A stretch of 64,000 nucleotides of DNA from Codonopsis lanceolata (Eukaryota; Streptophyta; Magnoliopsida; Asterales; Campanulaceae), in NCBI GenBank assembly GCA_013146195.2, contig CM028379.1, positions 108,660,793-108,724,792 on the forward strand. The letters run 5' to 3'. Below, piece after piece: positions 23,196-36,000 of the stretch. The notes beneath the pieces are model-generated. The model had not been told where the DNA came from. It ran no database searches and saw only the letters and a program-made list of their open reading frames with translations. The position numbers were made by a program, and so were the translations under genes. Numbering within the stretch: position 1 is the stretch's first letter; every line of letters starts with the position of its first letter.

Positions 23196-23856
23196 ATGAA
23201 TTTCACAAATCCCTCTTTTGATACTTGTCCATACCCAGAGCCACACAATTTGATAACATAAAAAGTATCAGAGCTCATCACTAGGACCAAAAAATAGTCA
23301 AAAAGTTGGTCACCGCTTTAATCTCAAAAATATTACTCTAGGGTACACTTTGAAGCTTTTTTGTAATGTCAGGTTAGTTATTTTGTTTTTCCTGAAATGG
23401 AAATTGGATAAGGAGCCATTTGTTTGACCAAAAACTATGAAGCACATGACTTACAGCCATATTCGTGTAGTTTCCAAAGAATTTAGTTTTTTTTCTACAA
23501 CTAAAGAGAAATATGTTACATATTCATCCAAAATTTGGTAAAATAAAAACTCAATACGGTTAATGTACTGCATTACCAAGTGAATTAAAACATATATGTA
23601 TATATATATATCTTCACATGGTTGAACATAAATTCATGAATATAAAGGTGTGAATACATAATGAAAGAAACGAAAGATATTGCTTCATACTTCACAGTAT
23701 AAAGTTTATTCCGACTGGGAATTTTATCGAACAGTTGGCCCACGCCAAATGCCAAACATATACCTCCCCTAATATGTCCATATACAAATATCAAAATCCA
23801 TAACATTCATTCAACAATGTCGTCATACAATTCTAGAACCGAACCAACTAATGGGA

Positions 23857-24210
23857 TCAAACAGTATGTATTATGTACATATATAATTGACTGATCTTAG
23901 GAAGGATGGGGTTATCGAGATTGGTTTGGAGGGCAGTAATTGGGTTACGAGGAAGGTGGGCATCGGTGACAAGGAGGAAGTTGGGGTGGTCATCGGAAGT
24001 GTGGGTGCCAAGGATCAACTTGTGAACGGCGAAAGACCCGTCGTCGGCGTACGGTGTTAGGGTCGACGACAACAAGTGGACGGTTAGGGACGGTCACTCG
24101 AGCGCATGAGATATGATTAGATCGTACAAGAACGGAGTGTTTTTCTTCCATACAGAAAATTTCTCCTCCAGCTAGTAGTCACCGGCAGTAGTGTCTTCTT
24201 CGTCTTCCAT
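23857..24210 (-). pseudogene. First-exon fragment of an MSI1/RBBP4-type WD40 histone chaperone
   Basis: From ATG 24208-24210 (minus) the frame reads MEDEEDTTAGDY, stop, LEEKFSVWKKNTPFLYDLII, SHALE, stop (W in the family), PSLTVH, then PYADDGSFAVHKLILGTHTS and DDHPNFLLVTDAHLP, to LPKIS. This is the N-terminal helix and first blade of MSI1-class proteins, which bind histone H4 and serve in CAF-1, PRC2 and deacetylase complexes. Two in-frame stops and loss of everything after the first exon make it non-functional. A pyrimidine-rich leader (24211-24250) precedes the ATG, so it was copied with its 5' UTR, probably as transposon cargo. Confidence 0.75.
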
Positions 24211-24250
24211 TTCTCTCCCTCCCTCTCTCTCTATTCCCGTTTCTTTTCCC

Positions 24251-25080
24251 GCCAAAAGAATGAAGGAATGATTCAGAGGCACTTAAGGGGAAAACATAAA
24301 GGGCGGTAATGTACTTTCGTCCCAAAATTGTACCTAAAAGATATGTCTAAAAAAATATATGAATTCATTTGAAAACATGTTTTAAAAGATGAACTGACTT
24401 GTAATTTTTTCTTTTTTCTAATACAATTTTTTTGCAGGGCTCACGGATTGTGGCAACAATTAAAGCATATTAGTAGTCATAATTAGATCGTAAAATAAAG
24501 CAGAATAGTAGAAATATTCAATATTATTAAAGGTATTTAAAAAACTGGAACATCAACTAAAAGTTGGTTAACAAAAAAAAAAAACTAATAAAATACTCTG
24601 CATAAAATAATTGAACGAGTTCCATACAAAATTGATTGAGCAAAATAAATTGATCAAAGAAGGAATTTGTTTTTCCAGTATACATAAACTTTTAACAAAT
24701 ACAAAAATCTCAACTCCTACCAATCGAAAATAGAAGTAATTAACCATACAAAAAAAAATACACAATTTAAGCTACTTCGTATAATAAATCAACATCGCAA
24801 AACAAAATGAACGAATTTGGTTTGTGAGATACAAAAACTCCACTATCATCCTCACCCTCATCATCTTTCTACTTTAAAACGGTTGTATAATATCCTATAT
24901 TCTAACTACAAAAAATCTGCATAAAAAATAAAATAAAATTACATTCAAGGAAAAATAGATATTAAATAATAATATAATTACATTCAAGTTTTAAAATGTA
25001 GGTAAAATGAATATTATTTAATATTATTATACATTATGAGTGGTGCAAAAATGATATTATAACATTTTAGAAAATCCAAC
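24251..25080. other. AT-rich stretch without recognised features
   Basis: Low-complexity A/T-rich sequence; no protein, RNA gene or clear repeat could be supported. Confidence 0.5.
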
Positions 25081-25199
25081 ACTATACCGACCATGGGAAT
25101 GCCCTAATCGACCATGGCTCAGAGCTCTGGTGACACCAAACATACCCAGACGAAAGTCAACCAGAAAAGCTCTCCGTCATAGCCGATAACTGTATATCT

Positions 25200-25850
25200 C
25201 AAACCCTAGAGATCGTAACCCAGTCAACAAAACATACACAAACGGACTGAGATCTCAAACCGTAAAGATCTCAAGGATGATGAAGAGATAGAAGATGATG
25301 AAGGAGGCTTCTCTCACAAACGACCTGACTTTCAAACCAGTTTGATCTCAAGGATGATGGAGAGTAGAGAAGAAATAGAAGAGGATAGAGAAGCCACCCT
25401 CACCGACCTCAAGGACCACCCAAGATATACCCAACGAACCATACATATAGTGATTGCTCAATTCACTCATTAGTTAGTTAGCCCATGGATTAATTTTCAT
25501 TAATTCAATAATAATACAATCTACAATCTCTTCATCCCGCCACCACCGCAAATGGTGGTGACCAAAATTATCAACTGGAGATCTCAAACCCTAGATAACT
25601 CAACTTAGTCAAAAACAAACTGAGATCTCAAATGCAAGAGATCTCAATGATGATGAAGATAGAGAAGAAGAGAATGTATGCTACTCTCACAAACGGACTG
25701 AAATTTTTGAGATCTCAAGGACGATTAAGAGGGGAGAAGAGATAGAATATGAAAGATGAATGTGTTCTAACATAGTAAACCGTAAAGTGTAACGGCTATG
25801 GACTGAGATCTCAAACTTCTCTTGGACGATGAAGAGAGAGAAGAGAGAAA
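25200..25850. repeat. Degenerate repeats built on gagatctcaaac
   Basis: The block (aaacggact)gagatctcaaa(c/t) followed by gatgatgaagag(a)gagaagag recurs about five times (near 25195, 25250, 25580, 25625 and 25805), with variable spacing. The core TGAGATCTCA is palindromic. Confidence 0.6.
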
Positions 25851-26007
25851 GATGACTAAATTCTTACCTAATAATTAACCTAGCGACTGCCCTAACATTT
25901 GAGAAGTAATGACACAGCAAGGGAAAGAGGGATTATATATAGTAGGGTTTTGTCCAAGCAATGAGTTGGGCCACCAAGGAATTGAGCCGCTCAATTGGGC
26001 ATATGGA

Positions 26008-26515
26008 TTGTTGTATATCAACTTGGTGAGGAATTATATATAATGATTCTTTAAATATTTTTCCCCATTACTCCCAATTTTTTTCTTTTTAAAATTTTCA
26101 AGGCTTTTAGAAAGTGAAAATAAAACATTGAAGATAAAATAAAAAATCTAATGCCCAAAGTAATATTCGGTCCTCTTTTGGCATTATTGTTTCAACCGCT
26201 ACAGTACTTTTTTTTTTCTTCAAAAAAATTACTTTTAGGAGTGAAAAGACTATGACACCCCTAATAAATAAAAACCACGCTAAATTATTTAGACTACCTA
26301 GACTTTATATCTAAACGTATAATTTTATACACTTGCTTCCAAGATAAGATAAATAGAAAAATAATATAAAAATTAAAATAGCCCCTCATTCCAATTTTAT
26401 TGATGGAAATGAATGAGTGTTACATTTCTAATTTAGTGTTTTTCAATGGGGTGAGTTTTTTATTAATCATTTAGTTTTTATTTCTCATTTAAAGAGAAAT
26501 TATTAATTGATTTAG
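26008..26515. repeat. First copy of a ~0.5-kb repeat, without Helitron (empty site)
   Basis: Matches 26638-27715 once the Helitron there is removed. The junction gaggaa|ttatatataatg near 26041-26042 is uninterrupted here. Confidence 0.85.
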
Positions 26516-26637
26516 AAAAGACAACTTCTAAAACAATAATATTTTACAGAAATTAGCTTAAGTCTTAAGCCCAAAAGGCAACTTTTAATTCTTTTTCCAC
26601 AATGCAGTGTAAATCCATATCACTGATGAGTCTTGAT

Positions 26638-27465
26638 TTGTTTGTTGTATATCAACTTGGTGAGGAATCTATATTATAATTAATCTCAGTTTTTCTGAAA
26701 AGTTAACTACTGGCCAGGATTTATTTTTACAAAACATAACTACTGGCAAGGATTAAGTCTTTCTAAAAAATTAACTATTGACCAAGATATTGCTAGATTT
26801 TGTGAATCTCGGTAACAATATAGGAGATATCTAACTTAATTCTTATTTTTAACTATGTATCTTTTTCTTTCTCTATATTCTTTTCCTTATATTCTTATGA
26901 TGATCATGTTGCATTTTTTAAATACAATCAGCTTGCTTTAACGAAAAATGATGATCATGTTGCATTTTTTTTTTAAATTCTAGCAGGGTACCGCCCCTGT
27001 TTCTCAAAAAAAAAAAAAAATTACAAAACTAACTTTTAATTTTTTTTTCACCGTTGGATGATCATATTATTTTAATTGATTACCGAGAGGTGTTCATTTT
27101 AAATTGGTTATTTTGAATACTGACACCGTCCCATACTACATCGTCTCATACTTGCGCCGTGCCATAGGAACGGACACAAAATCTAGTTATATATAATGAT
27201 TCTTTGAATCTTTTTCCTACATTACTCCCAATTTTCTTCTTTTTTAAATTTTAAAGGCTTTTATAAAGTGAAAATAAAACGTTAAAATGAAAGGAAAAAT
27301 CTCATGCTCAAGTGATATTCGCTTTCGGTCCCCCTTTGGCATTATAGTTTATCAACTACTACAATATTTTATATTTTTTAATCGAAAAAAGCATTTTTTG
27401 GGGGTGAAAATACTATGATATCGTTAATAAATAAAAAACAAGACTCATCGTTTAGACTACCTAAA

Positions 27466-27511
<46 letters not shown>

Positions 27512-27715
27512 ATTTTATACACTTGCTTCCAAGATAAGATAAATAGAAAATAATGTAAAATTAAAAAATAGCTCATTATTCCAATTTTATTGATGAAAAG
27601 AAAGAAGTGTTATATTTCTCATTTAGTGTTTTTCAATGCGGTGAGTTTTTTTTTATTTGTCATTTAGTTTTTAGTTCTCATTTAAAGAGAAATTATTAAT
27701 TGTTTAGAGAGTTGA
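26638..27715. repeat. Second copy of the ~0.5-kb repeat, carrying a Helitron and an (AT)n expansion
   Basis: Left flank 26638-26667 and right part 27187-27715 follow the order of 26008-26515. Extra material is the Helitron 26668-27186 and an AT microsatellite at about 27471-27509. A third, short partial copy (cactcgcttccaagatacgataaatag) lies near 27778-27820. Confidence 0.85.
26668..27186 (+). mobile_element. Non-autonomous Helitron, 519 bp
   Basis: Starts A|TCTATATTATAATTAATC and ends ...gccgtgccataggaacgg...CTAG|T. It sits between A and T without target duplication. The paralogous empty site at 26041-26042 fixes both ends. There is no coding sequence. Its 5' end is shared with the element starting at 46206. 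Confidence 0.9.
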
Positions 27716-27864
27716 CATCATTCAATTCTATAACCATGATTAATGGATGTATACATTATTTATATGTATAATTTTAAACACTCGCTTCCAAGATACGATA
27801 AATAGAACAATAATGTAAAAATGAAATCATGTTTTAGAAGGTAGAGTTCTTTCAAAATGACATT

Positions 27865-28616
27865 CTAGTGGTGTTGTTTTGATTCCAAGAATGTCACTGA
27901 CACCTATCATGGAATTCCATTCAAATTCCAGAGAAGACAATTCCCGCCGATGGTGTCTTACACAATCTATATTATAAAAGAACTCAAGCTCTAACTGGTG
28001 ACCCTGATCAAATTATGATAAACACAACTGACGATTAGATTGATTGTAAGTATATGAGTTACAAATGAACTCCTCAATTATAATTATATTTAAATTACCC
28101 CTCTACAATTACATATACAACCTTCAGTTGTGAGTTTTATTTGAATTACCCCGTCAGTTATTGACTTTGTTTATCCCAACCATTCATTGAACTGATCTCA
28201 TACCGACACCGTGCCTATGACACGGGCACGTATACTAGTGTCTATAAATAAAAGTCAGTGTCATTTATTGTCTAACGTGTGACTTCTTTTGAAAAAACAT
28301 GTTTTTAGTCATGGTCAATTGTATGTTGCTTTGTCCAAAGTTACTAATCCTAGGGTTTTGGAATTTTGATAAGCGATACTTATAGTGGTAGTTGTAATAG
28401 TCGTACATATTCATCGACAAATGTTGTGTATAAAGAAGTATTCCAAAATTTATAATAACTTTTTTCAAATTTATGTGATTTTTCTATCTTTAATTTTATT
28501 TTTTATTAAATTTTTTTATTCTTATTAAAGTTTTTTATGATATATTATCCAACTTAAATTGTTTATATAATTTTACACACGTGTATAAAACGTGCAACGC
28601 ACGGGTGCATCACTAA
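27865..28616 (+). pseudogene. Autonomous-type Helitron end: helicase C-terminus and 3' terminus
   Basis: 27870-27965 reads (with indels) IPRMSLTP, then FHSNSRED where the family has FKFQRRQFP..SY. After the nested Helitron the coding resumes at 28239. There, frames give SHGQLYVALS-like, SKVTNPRVL-like and ISDTYSGSCNSRTYSSTNVV YKEVFQNL-like segments, ending near 28460. This is the tail of a plant Helitron helicase. The 3' terminus follows: hairpin CGTGC-AAC-GCACG (28591-28603), then CTAA (28613-28616). The 5' half of the protein is not visible within several kb, so the element is truncated or long. Confidence 0.75.
27966..28238 (+). mobile_element. Short Helitron nested in the Helitron helicase
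   Basis: Starts A|TCTATATTATAAAAGAAC and ends ccgtgcctatgacacgg...TATACTAG|T. The 273-bp insert splits the helicase reading at 27965/28239, again A/T without duplication. Confidence 0.85.
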
Positions 28617-28681
28617 TAGACACTAATAGAGTAATGGTATAATTATAATATATTTAAAATTTAAAAACTTAATGTGATTAT

Positions 28682-28704
28682 GGGTCGGGTCGGGTCGGGC
28701 CGGG
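28682..28704 (+). other. G-quadruplex-type motif
   Basis: Five GGG runs separated by two bases (gggtcgggtcgggtcgggcc then ggg) fit the G3N1-7 rule. The stretch to 28860 stays GC-rich (tandem gggc/cgggc words) in an AT-rich neighbourhood. Confidence 0.7.
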
Positions 28705-28864
28705 CTTAGATGGACATTAGAACTTGAAGGTCCGGGTGTGCCCGAGCCCGTAGTCATCTAACATCTCTAAAGCCCAGCACTATGCATCAACCCATGGGCA
28801 CGGGCACTTTGGGCCGGGCACAGCGGGCTGTACAGTTTATGGGCTGGACTGCTCAACCCTATTT

Positions 28865-29540
28865 AAAATCAAACGTGACACATTGAAAAGATAAAAGTGA
28901 CACATTTTAAGATTAAAAGTGACACTATAAAGGAAAATTTATTATAATTCTCATTAAAATACAAAATAATACTCTTAATACTAAAAAAGTGACACATTTA
29001 ATACTAAAAAGTGTCACCTTAACACTAACGTTGACTGCCAAAAGTGACACATTTATTACTAAAACATGACACTTTCAATGTTAAAAAGTGACACTTTTAA
29101 GGTCAATAACGACAGTTTTTATTTATAAGACAAAGTGACACTTGTAGGGTTAAAAGTAATGCATTTAATGCTAAAATGTGACACTTTTAATGTTATAAAG
29201 TAACACTTTAATGCCAAACGTAATGATTTTCATTTATAAAAAAATGAGACACTTTTCAAAATAAAAGTAACATTTAAGACTAAAAGTGACACATTTAAAC
29301 CTAAAAAGTAACATTTTTTTGGGAAAAAATTACAATTTTCATTAAAAATGCAAAGTAACACTTCTAAAGTCAAAGGTGACACATTTTATACTATAAAGTG
29401 ACACTATTAATAGTAAAAAGTGACACTACATATATAAATATGAGGAATGACGCTGTAATTTTTAAAAACTAAGGGGTTGCATTGAGATTTCTGAATTTTG
29501 CTTCATTTAACCTGGATAGATCCATCTTACGGATTACATA
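28865..29540 (+). repeat. Element with a GTGACAC minisatellite, plus orientation
   Basis: About 20 spaced copies of aaaagtgacac(a/t)ttt run to 29425. A tail follows with ctaaggggttgcattgagatttctgaatttt and a tcttacggattacataaga end. The whole block is matched inverted at 43830-44460. Confidence 0.75.
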
Positions 29541-29640
29541 AGATCACCTCAAACACGGTAAAGCGATTCAAAAGGATCCGTCTAATATAAAATAACTTAA
29601 AACCGTCTTTCCTAGTTTTTGACACTACTAAGTGTAATGA

Positions 29641-30003
29641 ATGCCCAATGTGAATATGAAAGTGCAAATTGAAATAATTAGTGCATCATATATTCCTCTA
29701 AAAATGTGTATCCAAAACGTACCCAATCAATACCAAAACAAGCACAAGCAGACTGCATCTTTGTTCAATTACATTCGACATATAAGTATTTCACTCTGCT
29801 TTGATACTGTTCCTCCCCCCCCCCCTCCCCTTATAATGTTTACATCTGCGAGAACACAATGTAGTATGCAGAGCTTAAGAAAAAGGTTATGTACAACTCA
29901 TGTACTAATTTTTAATAACACTGATTCTGATTTATCTACGAAAACTGTTCAATAGACCCCATTTACAGGAATAAAAGATGATTGGAGATGGTAGTGAACC
30001 TTC
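29641..30003. other. Downstream flank of the AAED1 gene
   Basis: Contains a C-run (about 29815-29827) and the expected minus-strand 3' UTR of the AAED1 gene; no separate gene seen. Confidence 0.45.
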
Positions 30004-33000
30004 TCATGCAATAGGAACTTTGCAGCATACGTTGAAGATATCATCCATGGGGGCATGGTCACCGGTGCCTTCGTCCTTCCAGGCATATACCAATTCTTTC
30101 CCTTTAAAGACAAACATCCCTCCCTATACAAACCCAAAACAGCAACATCTAAGTACAGTAACTCCAACCAACCAGTGAGTCTCATTTGGAAATTAATATA
30201 TCAAACCTGTTGCAAGACACCACTTCTATCATCTGGTGTGGCTTCAATGGTATAATTTTTTACAGCTTTTTGCAGAGCCTCAAATCTTGAGAACACCTTT
30301 GCCTGACATTTGGACAGTGACAAAAGCAAAATTTTGTAAACTCACCTGTGATAGATAATTCATACTTGTATATCAAAGATAGTAGCTGCTTTCAAGAAAC
30401 AGGAAGGAAGAGATTACACTGGCTGGGTTGAAAAACGTCCGTCCAAGACCATAATACAAACCTAAAACATCGTATGCCTGGCATGAAAAAAAGAGAACAG
30501 CAGTTAAGAGTTACAGTAGCAAAAAATAAATTAAACTCGAATTTTTAACCAGGCACGACTTATACCTTGCGCTCAGGATCGGCATAAAGGCTCTCCAATG
30601 GAAATGGCAACTGTGGCCATATCAAGAAAGAAAAGAATTAGCTCAAGGATCAAGAAACAATTCAATGAAGAACAGGTCACTTGTTATACCCACCTGCACA
30701 GGAAATCTCCGAGAAATTGAAATTATTTCAAATGCATAACAATAGATAACTGAGTCACTGAAACTTCTTTCTCCAACAATAGAACTATAGATAAAAGCAA
30801 GCATGCATCATATCAAGTAGTAGTACATGGATGTACCTCGATCTCATGCTAGTCATAGTTACCTCAACTCAATTCAGCCTTTTTATTCTTTTTCTTTTTT
30901 TAAATAAAGATAGTATTATAAATAGCGCCAAAACAGAACGCACCTTTGTACACTAGATGAATGCCAAGCCCAGCTAAGCTAAAAGGTGAATCTATACAAA
31001 AACATCGCAAGAGACACGGTAGCTCTCACTCTGTCCACTACATGGACCTGCTCTAAGGAGCACCAAAAAAATAAAGAAGAGAGAATCCTTCAAAGCAGCT
31101 ATAGACTCTTCCACATTCTCAAAAGCCCTCATGTTCCTCTCTCGCCAGATCGTCCAATAATTTGGGGGTGCAAGTGAGAGTTAACTAGCTTAAAACTCTA
31201 GAAGTCAATACAAAGCTCCGTTTGTCTCACAAAAAATAACTAGCGGAAAATAATCTTGGGATGAGTACTGCTTCGTTAACATCAAGCATATACAGAATTG
31301 TCAACAAAATTGAAGTGGACAGCACATCATTTCATTAATTACAGTGAACCAAGTAAGATCTGTACACCTTGAAGTAAATATTGAAGTAAATCGAGCATTT
31401 TCCTTTCCAGAAATAATATTCATGGACATTATTTTCATGTAAACTTAATTTTCTTTTGCTTGATATTGGACTGAAAATGTCATATGCAAGTCCTTACTCT
31501 TAAAGTCGTGGGGAACTCAAAACCAATTGGCTTATGAGAGGTGTGGCCCGAGAATCTTTATTACTCCCCCCGTTTCACCCAAAGAGTCCATGTTTGAAAC
31601 GTCTAATAATTAAGAGATATATAACTAGCATTAGAGTTGGTCATAATTATAAAAATGCTTGAGCATAATCAATATGTTAATATTAAATGTGAAGGATCAA
31701 GTTGAAATGATTTGGAGTTCGTAAACTTAATTTTTTTAAAAGTGGACTCTTTAAGTGAAAGATCTCAAAAAAGTATGGTAGACTCTTTGCCTCGAACGGA
31801 GAAAGTACTTGCTTGCAAGGCTTGATTGTACCCAACATGGGTTTAATGTCTCAACATGCCCCCCACGTGTAACCGGGCTTGAGGCTTACAACGTTGACTC
31901 ATTAGTTCGGGCGTGCCTGTGTAGAGCTGCTCTGATACCATAGTAAAGTTATGGGGTCCATCTCAAAACCAATTGGCTTAGGAAAGAGGTGGCCCCAAGA
32001 TCTTCAATAATTGCTTGCGAGGCTAAATTGTGCCCGATGTGGATTTAGTGTCTTACCACTTACCATTGAACCAAGCAAAGGAGAATAGCTTCCAATAGAG
32101 GTAAGTACAACAAAAGTGGGAGAGAGCTTCATTTTCCTGTAAATGACTTACGAAGCTCAAAACCGTAAGTTGTTTTCCAAAGGGCTGACTTTCAGTGAAC
32201 TAGAAAATATTCTGTCGTTGCCCACATTTTTCTAAATCCACCAAACACCAGTAGCAAACATTCTCCGGATATCATTTTTTGTAATTCAATTGGAGCCAAG
32301 TTGTAATGAAATACTTGCTCAAATTATTTGACATCTAACATCTATAAAGTAATAGAATCACAAATAGTAATTTCTATAAGACCTTCTCTCTAGCAATCTA
32401 AGGAAATGACCAATGCAAGTACACTCTCAAACTCTCAAGGAAAGTTTATTCCAATTGTAGAGTCAAGACCACTCTAACTATAAAAAGAGTCGAAAGGAGA
32501 TGGATATCAATCTTCAAAGATGTTGAGGTCATAGATACGAAAGTAACACTTAACGTACTAAAACCTTGGTATTGTTAGAACCACTGTTTCCCACATCAAG
32601 TAAAGAACTACATATAACTAAACATTGACTGTTATATAACTTGAAGAGCTACTCCACCTAGTACTAGTTGATTTTAGGATGGAACCTCCGACATAGTCAT
32701 ATCTAGTCAGACAAAGCCCATGCCTGAACTCAGGCTTCTCTCACCCTATTTAATTATCTCATAAGCATCACAAAATAATTGGCAATTGATGCAGATAAGA
32801 ATGAACAACTAAATGCTAAACAATTGCCAAGCCATGTAATCATGATTTAACAAGGTCCATAGCCCTGTGATCAAAGGGTTGTTGTCTGATGCAACGTATT
32901 TGAGCTTATTCCAACGCCCAAAACTAGAAATGGGTCATGTGACCAAAAGGTGTCCTCTGATGCAACATACAACAACTCAACTCAACTCAACTCAACTCGG

Positions 33001-36000
33001 CCATAGTCTAATCACTTAGAGTTGGCTACATGAATCCTTATCCACCATTCAATTCAATCCAAAGCAAAGTCATCACACACTACACTCATTCTTATCTAAT
33101 TACATTATGCAAACAACAAATCTATCATATCTACATGCAAAAGCAGAGATTGCAATGTCCACATGTGGAGCAAATAATAGAAGACAATTTAATGGCCCTG
33201 ATCTTGTGTCAATGAAAAACTGTGATGCAGTGCCAGATATTAAATCCTGATCTACAGTAGCACAATGAAGAAGAAAGTTGGAATGATATTGTTATGGTTA
33301 ATGTCACCATTGCTAGGGATCCACTAGGAAGCAGACCATGAGTGCTTCTCCCTCTCAAGGGATTCCACAATTCCCACACCACAAAAGCATAAAGCTTCTC
33401 TTTATGACATTCAACTCTGATTAATAACGCATGATTACGACAATATTATGGTACTAATTAAACACTAATTCTACTATAGTAAACATTAAATAATTCCATT
33501 AACCAAAAGTACCCTAATAAAGCTAATAGACTAAAATATTCCTAAACAATAAATTGTCTCTTAATAAACTAGCTAAAACTCAATTTATCTCTAAAGAATA
33601 ATATGGAATGTCCTACCAACAATTTGATGCCAATTTCTTCTGCCTCATCTGATTGTACAAGCCAGTACTGGATCTTAGAATAAATGACCGATTTAACTAA
33701 TGTATTTTCATGTTTTTTTTTATATCCCTACTTACTATGCTTTCCACAGATTGACATGCTTACTTTTTAATTTGATTTTTGAATTTCCCCAAAGCTAACG
33801 TCATCAACGTTTATTTTTTGGTGTGGCATTTGTCCACCCACTTATTTACCCTTTGATTAAAAGGAATTTCTAGATGATAATCTCTCTCCCAATGACGTGT
33901 AAAACATGGTTGTAGTTGCAGGGCATGAACAAATTGCAGGTTAAGAGCTGTGTTGGTTATGCCATTACGCCTCCATAAGCAATGCCTCCGCTCCCCTATC
34001 TGCTTACGTGCTTCCATAGGCATTCCAATTTCCATCTATTACGTTCGTGCCTGCAACTCGTATATCAATTGCTCAATTAGTTTAGCCTACTAAATGGGGC
34101 ATTTGAGTTGTGTGTAAAGACATATTTGATGGTTGGATCATGAATGCCATTGACTAGGGAATGTTACCAGAAATCGCTATAACCCAATCATTTTTCTGAA
34201 TTTGACCATTAGTTCCGAATCACAGTTTGCTTTCGTTAGGCTTTGATATATTTGGTCTTTGCGAAGAAAAAATGGAACTGCCAAGAAAAATCATTGAGTT
34301 TTGAGAGCAGCATCTAAGCTAGTGTCTTTAAAACAGTATCTCAAACATCGACCACACTTCTAATAAAGGTCATGTTCAGAAAACAAAATCCAATTTCAAT
34401 AAAGGTCAAAGACCTTCTCTGGAATATTGTAAGTTTTGTTTTTGGAATTTTGGATGGATGTTCTCTGGTTTATATTTCACAGTATGTCAAACTTGATTTT
34501 GCTTGGTCAATCAAAAGTTCCAACAAAGCAAGTAAAGACTCCCACCACCACTGTATCCCGTATCATAGCAAGTGATGTTCGCCATTCACATACCAGTTCT
34601 ATGTGCTTAAGCAATCAACAGTCCTGGTAACATTGTAAGGGAAGTCACACTGAAGTTGCCAATTTATTAGGATATTCTTTGTATGTTCGAGATTGGAAGG
34701 GCAGAAAACCATTGCTATTGAGGTTCTACAGTCGTTTGACTCAGAAGTTTTGGACTGGATAAATGTTCCAGGTGGGAATTCGGGATATATTTATGCAGTA
34801 AAAAATATGAGCAAAGTAGGGCTAGCTGATTGGATTCCTGGCCAGTTTGTGCTTAATCTGCAATAATTAATCCCCTTTACCTCCATTTCAGGTCTGGTTG
34901 GTCATAATTTAAAGCTGTGAAAGCCAACACTACAGACTCTCAAGAAAAGCACAGCTTTTCTTCCCAGTAATGAGGTAATCATCATTTCTTTTACATTTCT
35001 GATTTTTTTTGTTTGGCTGATATTCTTAGCAGCATTATTGCTTACTTCAAGTGTTTGAGTGTGTGAGAGAGATTGTTTGCACACAGGACCTGAAGAGAAA
35101 CAGCCAGCAAGCTATCTTCCCTTCAAGAGAAGGACCAACCAATGCTAGCCAAGTGTCTATTTTATTTGACCAGATATAAGTTTACGAATTTCATCAATAT
35201 TTTTTCTTTTACGAAATATAAATTGACGAATTTCATAGTTTCTAATTTTATAAGATTGCTGTTTACGAATTATACGCATTACATCCCACTTCGTTTTCTT
35301 ACCTTTAAGCAGTGCATTCGTTTTGATTTCACTAGGTAGATAAGTTTCAACTTCGAGTCTTTCACAACTATTATTCAATCTTTTAATGCTTCCACGACCG
35401 GGCCCATTCAGAAAATGATCATACTTTGTTGGTACTTGGTAGGCAGGTTATTTTAGTTTTATCTGTACAAACCCAAACTTTGTCTAGTTCATCAAAGGAG
35501 GGTGTTTCTAGTATGGACAAGGTCTCTGGAGGGTGTTTCTACAATGGACCAAGGTCTCTTCCTTTTCATCATTTCCTTCAAAATAAAAAAACTAAGAGGA
35601 TATGTAAAAAGCTATTCTTTCTTTTCCATCACTTTGGCATGCGTCAAAAAAATATTGTGAGGCTTCCTGTCTTACCCCCACCCCCTGGAAAGTGATTATT
35701 GCCTAGGTATTGTAAAGGACGATTCCATCAGATAGAATCGAAAAAAAGGATCGCAAGATCTCTTTCAAACTGTACATCGCATTCTTGATCTGGCTCTGCA
35801 TCTGGATCCAATGCCCACCACCTGAAAGGAAAATCTAGCTTGAATCCCTCCTGTTTTTGTTGATCCTCCTCCTCTCCTTCGGAAGTGTAAGGTAGTTGTC
35901 GTTGTGTTTCTATCTCACTCGGTTCAGTTTATTTAAATCGTTCATTTTAAAAGTCAAAATGGATACCGGCATTCGGTGTAAATAGGTGAGACAGATAATA

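Noticed and set aside
29949..30255. Overlapping short open frames on both strands
   Set aside because: They are off-frame shadows of the last two AAED1 exons, which read correctly in another frame.
32977..33015. SINE 3' end
   Set aside because: The ctcaactcaact run plus ggctacatgaatcc is suggestive, but no polymerase III promoter boxes could be placed upstream, so it is only mentioned in the intron description.
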